Position numbers and translations under genes: made by a program
Notes under the pieces: generated by a model
What the model saw: the letters and a program-made list of their open reading frames with translations, nothing else
Told to the model about the DNA's origin: nothing
Database searches by the model: none
From: Mycolicibacterium sp. P9-64
GTDB taxonomy: Bacteria > Actinomycetota > Actinomycetes > Mycobacteriales > Mycobacteriaceae
Direction: 5' to 3'
Assembly (NCBI RefSeq): GCF_008329605.1
Contig: NZ_NPKO01000001.1
Span: 434,001 to 498,000, forward strand
DNA length: 64,000 nucleotides
In this document: piece after piece, positions 7,161 through 16,300 of the stretch
How positions within the stretch are numbered: the stretch's first letter is position 1
Layout: every line of letters begins with the position of its first letter

Positions 7161-8765
7161 GTGGACATCGTGCTTGGTGTGTCGTTGACACCTAAGACGG
7201 TGCGGATGGTGCTGGTCGAGGGTGAAAAGGGCGACGGCGCGATCGTCGACCACGACGACTTCGACGTATCGTCCACCGACGGGTCAGCAACGTCTGCGGC
7301 GGCCGATCAGGTCGTCGCGGCCGTACTCGGCACCCAGGAGAGCGCGGCCGAGGGCGGACACGTCCTTCGGGCGATCGGCGTGACGTGGAGTGACCGCGTC
7401 GAGGCCGCAGCCTTGCGCGACACCCTGGCCGCTCGCGGCATCAAGGACGTCATGTTGGTGTCCGAGCTGCACGCAGCTGGCGCGCTCGCGCAGGCCGCGG
7501 GTCGCGCGGTCGGATACGAGAGCACCGGGCTGCTGTTCATCGATCGCGACACCGCGACGCTGTCGGTAGTCCGCAGTGACGACGGCTCGATCGTGAAGGT
7601 GCTCAGCCGCAGCCTGCACAGCACCGACGCCATGGCAGTCCTCGCCGACATGGTCGCGGCCGTGGAGGCGCAGGGCACTCCGCCGCAGGGCATGTTCGTC
7701 GTCGGCTCTGGCGTCGACATCGCGTCGGTCAAGACCCATCTCGCCGATCTCGTCGGGCTGCCCGTCAATGCCCCCGAGGAATCGGGTCTGGCGCTGGCGC
7801 GCGGCGCCGCACTCGCAGCGGCCAACGCCCCCGTCTACGACGCGACCACGGCGGGCCTTGCCTACTCGCTGGACCCCGACGGCGCAACGGCCGGGAATCC
7901 GAACGTCGGCCTCGCCAACGCCGAGACTGAGATGGCGGCCGTCGGCGCGCCCGCACCGTTGGCCTGGTCCGACGACCTCGACGACGCCGACTTCGACCTG
8001 CCCGAGCCCGCCGAGGAGGGCCGCAAGCCATTCCTGCTCGTCGGCAGTGCGCTGACGTCGATCTTCGTGCTCGGCGTCGTCGGTCTGGTCATCTCGCTGG
8101 CCGTCAACATCCGGCCCACGGTCGATTCGCGACCCGACGCAGGGCAGGCCGCGATCGTGCCCAGCGCCGTCCCGCCGCCTCCCGCCGCCGTCGAGCAGGC
8201 GCAACCCGCAGCGCCGCCGCCGCCGCCCGCCGAGACCATCAAGGCCCCGATCCCCGTGGTGCAGGAGGCGCCCGCCGCTCCGCCGCGCACGGTGTACGTC
8301 GCACCGCCCGAGGCCGCACCGGCACCCGCTCCCGAGGCGCCGCCGCCGGCACCTGCTCCCGCTGCGCCGCCGCCGGATCCGCCTGCCGCGCCGCCGCCAG
8401 CGGTCGTGCCGGTACCAGTGTTCATCCCGCCGTGGCAGCAGCCGCAGCAGCAGTATCCGCAGTACCCCCAGTATCCGCAGTACCCGCAGCAGCGGCCGCC
8501 GCAGTGGACGCCGCCCTGGCAGCAGCCGTGGCCGCAGCGACCGCCACACGACGATGGCAACGACTGGCCCCAGTCGCCGCAGTACCCGCACTACCCGCAG
8601 CAGCCCCAACAACCAGAGCAGCCGCAGTGGCCGGGCTCCGGTGGTTCCGGCGGGTCGCACGGCTCGGACGGTTCACCCGGCAACAGCGGTGGAGGCGGCG
8701 GTAGTAACTGTTTCCTGATCTTCTGCGCTCCAGCAGGCGGCGGTGGAGGCGGCGGCCGCCACTAG
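7161..8765 (+). CDS. Membrane-anchored actin-fold-like protein with Pro-rich tail (DUF7159/Rv0312-like)
   Basis: This 534-aa protein starts at GTG 7161 after GGAGGGG. Residues 1-265 look like a degenerate actin/Hsp70-type ATPase fold: the start VLGVSLTPKTVRMVLVEG resembles a phosphate-1 loop, followed by GLLFIDRDTATLSVV and the late GMFVVGSGVDI. One transmembrane helix follows (about 289-315, PFLLVGSALTSIFVLGVVGLVISL). The long external tail is rich in Pro/Ala, then Gln-Tyr-Pro repeats (QYPQ, about 430-445), then a Gly/Ser-rich end with two cysteines (NCFLIFC). It resembles M. tuberculosis Rv0312 in layout. The function is unknown. It shares its architecture with the two Hsp70-like proteins of the ini locus. 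Confidence 0.78.
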   Translation: MDIVLGVSLTPKTVRMVLVEGEKGDGAIVDHDDFDVSSTDGSATSAAADQVVAAVLGTQESAAEGGHVLRAIGVTWSDRVEAAALRDTLAARGIKDVMLVSELHAAGALAQAAGRAVGYESTGLLFIDRDTATLSVVRSDDGSIVKVLSRSLHSTDAMAVLADMVAAVEAQGTPPQGMFVVGSGVDIASVKTHLADLVGLPVNAPEESGLALARGAALAAANAPVYDATTAGLAYSLDPDGATAGNPNVGLANAETEMAAVGAPAPLAWSDDLDDADFDLPEPAEEGRKPFLLVGSALTSIFVLGVVGLVISLAVNIRPTVDSRPDAGQAAIVPSAVPPPPAAVEQAQPAAPPPPPAETIKAPIPVVQEAPAAPPRTVYVAPPEAAPAPAPEAPPPAPAPAAPPPDPPAAPPPAVVPVPVFIPPWQQPQQQYPQYPQYPQYPQQRPPQWTPPWQQPWPQRPPHDDGNDWPQSPQYPHYPQQPQQPEQPQWPGSGGSGGSHGSDGSPGNSGGGGGSNCFLIFCAPAGGGGGGGRH

Positions 8766-8838
8766 CGGACACCTGCCGTTGGTCTGGCGCTAAGTGTCCC
8801 GTAGCAGTTAGAACATCGGGGCGGCCTATCAAGGCAGT

Positions 8839-10191
8839 ATGCGATGCACAGTGTTCGGCACGGGCTACCTCGGAGCGACACACGCCGCCGGGATGGCTGA
8901 ACTGGGCCACGAGGTCGTCGGCGTCGACATCGACCCCGGCAAGATCGCCAAGTTGGCGTCGGGCGACATCCCGTTCTACGAGCCAGGGCTGCGAAAAGTC
9001 CTGCGCGACAACCTGGATGCCGGACGACTGCGTTTCACCACGGATTACGACGAGGCCGCCGAGTTCGCCGACGTGCACTTCCTCGGCGTCGGAACCCCGC
9101 AGAAGAAGGGCGAGTACGGCGCCGACCTGCGCCACGTCAACGCCGTGATCGACACCTTGGTGCCCCGGTTGCGCCGCTCGGCGGTGATCGTTGGCAAGTC
9201 CACCGTGCCGGTCGGCACCGCCGCCGAGCTGGCCGAGCGGGCCCGTGGCCTCGCGTCTGCGGGCGTCGACGTCGAGGTGGCCTGGAACCCGGAGTTCCTC
9301 CGCGAGGGCTTCGCCGTGCACGACACCCTGCACCCCGACCGCATCGTGCTTGGCGTGCAACGGGATTCGGTGCGTGCCGAGCCTGCCGTGCGCGAGCTGT
9401 ACGCACCGCTGCTCGGTGAGGACGTGCCGTTCCTGGTCACCGACCTGCAGACCGCGGAGTTGGTGAAGGTCTCGGCGAACGCCTTCCTGGCCACCAAGAT
9501 CTCCTTCATCAACGCGATCTCGGAGGTATGCGAGGCCGTCGACGCCGACGTCACCCTGCTGGCCGATGCGCTCGGTTACGACCCGCGCATCGGGAGGCGA
9601 TTTCTCAACGCCGGACTGGGATTCGGCGGCGGCTGCCTACCGAAGGACATCCGCGCGTTCATGGCCCGCGCCGGTGAACTGGGAGCCAACCACGCACTGA
9701 CGTTCCTGCGCGAGGTGGACAGCATCAACATGCGCAGGCGCACCCGCATGGTCGAGTTGGCCACGAAGGCCTGCGGCGGGTCGCTGCTCGGCGCCAACAT
9801 CGCGGTTCTCGGCGCGGCGTTCAAGCCAGAATCCGACGACGTCCGCGACTCGCCCGCGCTCAACGTGGCAGGCCTGCTGCAACTCAACGGCGCGACCGTC
9901 AACGTGTTCGACCCCAAGGCCATGGAGAACTCGCAGCGCGTCTTCCCCACGCTGAACTACTCGACGTCGGCGATCGATGCCTGCGAGCGCGCCGACGCCG
10001 TGCTGGTGCTCACCGAATGGCAGGAGTTCGTCGACCTCGACCCCGACCAGCTCGCCGGCACCGTGCGCGCGAAAGTCGTTGTCGACGGCCGCAATTGCTT
10101 GGACGTGGACCGCTGGCAGAGGGCCGGCTGGCGCGTCCACGCGCTGGGCCGCAACATCCCCGTGCTTTCCGGGGAGCCCGTCGCGTCGTAA
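8839..10191 (+). CDS. udgA: UDP-glucose 6-dehydrogenase
   Basis: This 450-aa NAD-dependent cytosolic enzyme oxidises UDP-glucose to UDP-glucuronate, a precursor for envelope glycans. The N-terminal Rossmann motif is GTGYLG (residues 7-12). The central domain has ELVKVSANAFLATKISF, and the catalytic Cys lies in GFGGGCLPKDI (about residue 266). The C-terminal UDP-binding domain includes AFKPESDDVRDSPAL. Length and motifs fit the UDP-glucose/GDP-mannose dehydrogenase family. The start ATG at 8839 gives a standard N-terminus. In M. tuberculosis the ortholog is Rv0322, next to dcd. Confidence 0.94.
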   Translation: MRCTVFGTGYLGATHAAGMAELGHEVVGVDIDPGKIAKLASGDIPFYEPGLRKVLRDNLDAGRLRFTTDYDEAAEFADVHFLGVGTPQKKGEYGADLRHVNAVIDTLVPRLRRSAVIVGKSTVPVGTAAELAERARGLASAGVDVEVAWNPEFLREGFAVHDTLHPDRIVLGVQRDSVRAEPAVRELYAPLLGEDVPFLVTDLQTAELVKVSANAFLATKISFINAISEVCEAVDADVTLLADALGYDPRIGRRFLNAGLGFGGGCLPKDIRAFMARAGELGANHALTFLREVDSINMRRRTRMVELATKACGGSLLGANIAVLGAAFKPESDDVRDSPALNVAGLLQLNGATVNVFDPKAMENSQRVFPTLNYSTSAIDACERADAVLVLTEWQEFVDLDPDQLAGTVRAKVVVDGRNCLDVDRWQRAGWRVHALGRNIPVLSGEPVAS

Positions 10192-10301
10192 ATTGGTGGT
10201 GGTCCCCACCCGAGCGCGGACCGCACCGGGCCGAATGACCGTGCGCCCACCCTTTACCAAACCTTGACCGTGCATTGAATCGCCGCACGGACCATGGCTA
10301 G

Positions 10302-13300
10302 GTGATTACGCTTCAACAGGTGGAACTGGGGGTTCTGGGGCCGCTCCAGGTCCGGCAGTTTGGGCTGCCGGTCGCGATCCCCGGCGCCAAACCTCGTTCC
10401 ATCCTCACGATGCTGGGGCTGCACGGCGGTTCCGTCGTGTCGGCCGACGTGCTCCTGGAACTCCTCTGGGGCGACGATCCGCCGCGCACCGCGGCCAAGG
10501 CCTTGCAGACCCACATCTCCTCTCTGCGTCGCACGCTTGGCGACGGTTTCGTGTTGACGCAGGGAACGGGCTGGACCCTGACGACGACCGAGATCGATGC
10601 CTCGCGGTACAAGGCGGCGGCCAAGATGGGTCGCGAGGCCATCGCCTCGGGGGACACCAGCCAAGCGGTGGCGCGTTTCGACGAGGCCCTGGCGCTGTGG
10701 CGTGGGATCCCCGAACTTCCCGACGGCTCGCGGGGCACATCCGAGAAGACGCGCTGGATCGAAGGCCATGCCGCCCTGGTGGAGGACCGGGCCGACGCTC
10801 TTCTCGCAACGGGTCGCGCCGCCGAGATCATCGGCGAGTTGGAAGCCGCGGTGAGCGACGCACCGTTGCGTGAGCGGCGTTGGGGGCAGTTGATGCTCGC
10901 CCTCTATCGCGCGGGCAGACAAGGTGAAGCCCTTGGCGCGTTCCAGCGTGCCCGGTTACTGCTGGCCGACGAGCTGGGCGTCGACCCCGGGCCGGATCTT
11001 CGCCGACTCGAGGCCGCAATCGTTGCGCAAGACGATGCATTGGAAATGCCTGTGTCGCAGCAACTTCAATCCGCCACGCGGGCAGTGACCTTCCTGCTCA
11101 CCGACATCGAGGGTTCGACTGCAGCTTGGGAAGCCGACGCCGACGCCATGGCGGCGGCGCTGGCCAGACACGACGAAGTCGTCAAACAGGTCGTCACGTC
11201 TCGGGGCGGGCGGCTCATCAAGACGCGCGGCGAGGGGGACGCGACGTTCTCTGTCTTCGACCGGCCGTCGGCAGCAGCCGCGGCAGCGATCGATCTGCAA
11301 GAAGCCGTCCGTCACGAGCCGTGGGCACTGGCGGAGCCCATGCGCATCCGTGTGGCGCTGCACACCGGTGAGGTCGAGCTTCGCGACGGCGACTACTTCG
11401 GTCGGGCGGTCAACCGCGCCGCCCGGCTGCGATCACTGGCGGCCGGTGGCCAGACCCTCTGCTCGGGCGCGACAGCCGAACTCGTCATCGACTCACTTTC
11501 CGATGACGTCGTGCTGGCCGACCTCGGGATGCACCAGCTTCGCAACCTGGCACGCCCGGAGCACGTCTTCGAGCTCCGATTGGAGACCGCCGACGAATCC
11601 CACGCCATCACAGCTGACACACCCATCGAGCGGCCCGCGCTGCCGCCGCTGTTGACCGTGCCGGGGCCGTTCGTCGGGCGCGGCCTCGAGATCGAGCGAC
11701 TTCTGTCCACGTGGCACACCGCGGTTGACGGCGGCGCGCACGCGGTGCTGATCGCGGGGGAACCCGGCGTCGGCAAGACGCGTCTGGCCGGTGAATGGTC
11801 CCAACACGCCTACGAGCAAGGCGCGGTTGTCCTCTACGGCCGATGCGACGAGGACCTCGGTGCCCCCTACCAGCCGTTCGCCGAAGCCCTGCGCTTGCTG
11901 ATTCCGAGCCTCGGTGCGAATCGGCTGCGAGGACTGCGCGGTGTCGAAGCGCTCCTCTCACTGGTTCCCGGTCTCACCGACGTCCTGCCCGACCTCGCCG
12001 CGCCGACTCGCGCCGACCCGGACACCGAGCGCTACGCACTGTTCGATGCCGTCGTCGCGGCGCTTGGAGTCGCCTCCGCCAGCGCACCGGTTGTCCTGAT
12101 TCTCGACGACCTGCACTGGGCGGCGAAGCCCACGTTGCTTCTCCTGCGTCACCTTCTGCGCTTCGGCGAGCACGCTCGCGTGCAAATCGTCGGCACCTAC
12201 CGCAGCACCGACCTCGACCGGTCGCACCCTCTGGCGGCGATGCTCGCCGACCTTCACCGCGACGGCTCAGCCACTCGCCTTCAGCTCAGCGGTCTCGACC
12301 AGGGCGACGTGCGTGAATATCTCGCCGAAGCCGGCTACGACGACGAGGAACTCGCCCGCGCGCTGGCAACGGTCACCGGTGGCAATCCGTTCTTCCTCAT
12401 CGAGACGCTGCGCCACGTGGACGAGAGCGGTGGACGCTGGGATCCGAGCACCCTGCCGCAAGGGGTTCGGGAGGCCGTGAGCCGCAGGCTTTCTTGCCTT
12501 TCGGCGGAGACGAACAAGGCACTTGCTGCGGCCGCGGTCGTCGGTAGCCATTTTGCGCTGGCGCTGGTCGAAAGGGTGGTCGGCGACGACCTCATCGATG
12601 CCTTCGACGAAGCCTCGAAGGCGGGCATCGTCATCGAAGAGCCTGGCGGTCGTTACCGGTTCAACCACGCCATCGTCCGGCAGTCGCTGCTCGCCGAGCT
12701 GGCGTCCGTGCGGCGTATGCGGCTGCATCAGAAGATCGCCGGAACACTCGAGACGGAACCGGGCGCAGATGACGAGCTACTGGCCGAATTGGCCTACCAC
12801 TACTTCGAATGTGCGTGGGCGGGCAACGCGGCCAAGGCTGTCGAGTACTGCAGACGCGCCGCGGACCAGGCAATGGCACGCCTGGCGTACGAAGGCGCCG
12901 CGGACCTCTACGGCAAGGCGTGGCATGCACTGGAGGAGATTGACGACGAGCTGCCCGACCGCGACGACCAGCAAGCCGAGCTGTTGGTCGCTCGCTGTGA
13001 GGCACTGCTGGCCGCGGGTGACGTGGCTTCGGCGGCGGGCGCAGTCTCTCAGTTGCAAGAGGCCGCAGGCGATTCCGACCGACTCGCAGCCTGGGGCGCC
13101 TGTTTCGACGGCCAACTCTCGATGCTCACCGATCCCGAGCGCTTGGACGAGATCGAATCCGCGGTGAGCGCGGCCGCCGAGACGCTGGCCGGACTGGACG
13201 ATGCGGCGGGGGAGGCGAAGGCGCATACGGTCCGGGCCGGATGCCTGGCCCGCCTCGGGCGCATCGGCGATTGCGAAACCGCCTTGGACCACGCTCTGAC

Positions 13301-16300
13301 CGCGGCGCGACGTGCGCATGACCACCGCCGCGTGAACGCCGTGCTCGCGCAGGCGCCACTGGCGGCGCTGTGGGGACCCAATCCGGTTCCGCGAGCGGGC
13401 GGGCGGTGCCTCGATGTCGTGCGGCTGCTGCGCATCACCACGGGATCTCCTGTGGTGGAGGCGACGTCGACTCGGTGTCAGGGTGTGCTGGACGCGTTTC
13501 GCGGCCGTGCCGCCGCCGGCCGTAGCCTGCTCGACTCCGCCAGACGGACGCTCACTGAACTCGGCATGCGGCACGCACTGCTCGAGGTCGACCAGTTTGC
13601 CGGCATCCTCGAGTTGGTCGCCGACGATCCTGCTGCTGCAGAGCCCCATTTGAGGCGGGCCTACAACGGCTTTCGTCGCATGGGCCTCGAGGCCGACACC
13701 GCCGAAACCGCCGCGCTGCTGGCTCGGGCCTGTCTGGCACTCGACATGGACGCCGAAGCCGACGAATTATGCACGGAGAGCGAGTGTCTCGCAGGCCATG
13801 CATTGAAGGCGTCGATCGCATGGCGGACGGTTCGGGCACAGTTGCTGGCACGCAGCGGCGCACACGAGGACGCTCGCCGGATCGCCGAAGAGGCCGTGGC
13901 ACTGGCCCGAAGCACCGATGCCTTGGTCGATCATGGCGATGCCTGCCTGGCGCTGGCGACGGTGTTGGGCGCCGCCGGCGACACCGACGGAGCGCAGGCC
14001 GCGGCCGAACAGGCCATGCGGCTCTACGAACTGAAAGGGGCTGCGGCACTTGCTGAGAAGGCCCGCAATATTAGCGGTGCACGTGACGTTCCGTCTGGGT
14101 CGATTCCACCCGAAGAGCCGAGTGTCGAGCTGGAAAATGCATGTGTCCGGGCACTCGTCCAGCTGCACTCTGCTGTCGATTGTGAGGCCTGGGACGAGCT
14201 CGAGCACGTGCTCGCGTCCGATATCTCCATGCGGAGCCACCGAAAGGTCGTTGGCTTCCCTCAGCTCACCCTTGGGCCGGAGGAATGGACACGCGAAGCG
14301 AAGCGTCTCCGCGAGTCGGGTTTCGTCCGGCACCGCCACGTGGTTGTCGCCGTCCGGGGCGCGCGCCTCGCCCTTACCCGAACGCAGGTGAACACTGCAG
14401 ACGCGAGTGCAGGCGCACCACAGGACGAGCTGCTCCAGCTCATTGGCCTCGACAACGACGGTCGGATCGCTATGGACGTGTACTTCGATCTCGACGACGT
14501 CGACGCCGCGATCGCCGAGCTCGACGCCGCGCACGCCCGGCTCGATGAGGGACAACAGCGGCCGCGGCTCGAGAACGCCGCGAGTCGGGGCGATGCCCGA
14601 TTCAATGTGCTGTTTTCGGACAGGCGCGTCGATGAGATTGGCGCGCTGTTCATCGACGACCTCCTGATCGATGACCGGCGCCGAGGACTTCACCGGGTGG
14701 GAATCGGCCGCGCCAATGAGCTAGCGGAGGTACGGGTGCTCGTCGATCTCGGTATCGAGACCACGGCGTTGAATGTGGTTGCAGTCCGCGGAGACCGCCT
14801 CGCACTCGTGCATACCCGGGCCGAGACCAGCGGTCCTCAAGCGTTCAACGGCGAATTTCTCCGGCTCGCTGAGGTGGACTCCGACGAGCGGCTCGCGGCG
14901 TGCGTCGTGTTCGATCTCGACGACCTTGACGCCGCGATGGCGGAGCTCGATGCCCGATACCGTGCCGGAGAAGCGGCGCCGCACCGCGACACGTGGTCGG
15001 TCATCGCCGAGGCCTACGCCGCCGTCAGGCGAGGTGAGCTGCCACCGACGACGCAGGACTGGGTGAACGTCGACCACCGGCGCACGGCGGTGGCAATCGC
15101 GCCCGGTGACCTGAGCGGATACCTCCAGGCCACGTGGGAACTCGACCAAGACGTCCGACCGTCCATCGAGGTCGTGCATCGGCTGACCAGCCGCGGAGCG
15201 GTCGTCACCTACACGGCGCGCGGAACGACGGCAGCGGGCTTCGACGGCGAGTGGCGCGAGATCAGCCTGTCGATGGTCGACGGTGGCCTGATCAGCCGCT
15301 GCGAGCTGTTCGACGAGGCAGACCTCGACGCCGCGATCGCGAAATTCGAACAGCTCAGCCGGCCGGCACCACGGCTGGAAAACGCGGCAAGCCAAGTGGC
15401 AGAGCGCTTTTACGCGTGCTTCGCGGCCCGCGACTGGGCCGCCTTGGCGGAGCTCCTCTCCGACGGGAGTCTCATCGATGACCGGCGACGGGTCGTGAAT
15501 GCCGGGGTCAGACATGGTCGAGATGCTGGAATCGCGGACATGCGAGCCGCCGCGGAACTCGGAACCAGGAGCATGGCGTCAACGGTGCTCGCCACCCGCG
15601 GTGAGCACCTAGCTCTCATTCGAAACCGTGCCACGAACCGCGGCGACCGGCCCGAGGAATTCGCTACCGAGGTCGTGTGCATTGTCGACGCCGACGCCAA
15701 CAACCGGATCTCAGCGAGTGTCCTGTTCGACCCCGACGACATCGACGCCGCGTTCGACGAGCTCGATGCCCGGTACCTCGCAGGCGAAGCGGCCGACGAT
15801 GCCCACACGTGGTCGGTCGTCGCGGGGGCCTATGCCGCACTCAGTCGACAGGAGATGCCGCCGACGGCACCGAATTGGGTGGACATCGACCGGCGACGGG
15901 TCGTAAATATCGAGGCGGGGGGCGTGAAGGCATATCTCCGTGCCATGTGGGACGCCACCTCGAACGTGAGCATGCGCGTCAAGACTGTGCATCGTCTGAG
16001 CGATCTCGGAGCGGTCGTGACCCATGAGTCGCACGCGACATCGCAAGAGGGCCTCGATGTCGAGTGGCAGGACATCAACCTTCTGACTGTCGACGACGAC
16101 CTGATCAGCCGCTGCGAGCTGTATGACGAGGCTGACCTCGACGCCGCGCTCGCGAGGTTCGAACAACTCAATCGACCAGAGCCGCACCTGGAAAACGCGG
16201 CAAGCCGAGTCAGCGACCGCTTGTTCGTATCGTTCGCAACTCGCGACTGGACAACCATGTCGGCGCTGCTCGCCGACGACTTTTACGGCGACGACCGCCG

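Noticed and set aside
7284..8660. 458-codon minus-strand open frame opposite the DUF7159-like gene
   Set aside because: Arg/Gly-rich antisense of a Pro/Ala-rich gene; no family resemblance and no ribosome-binding site.
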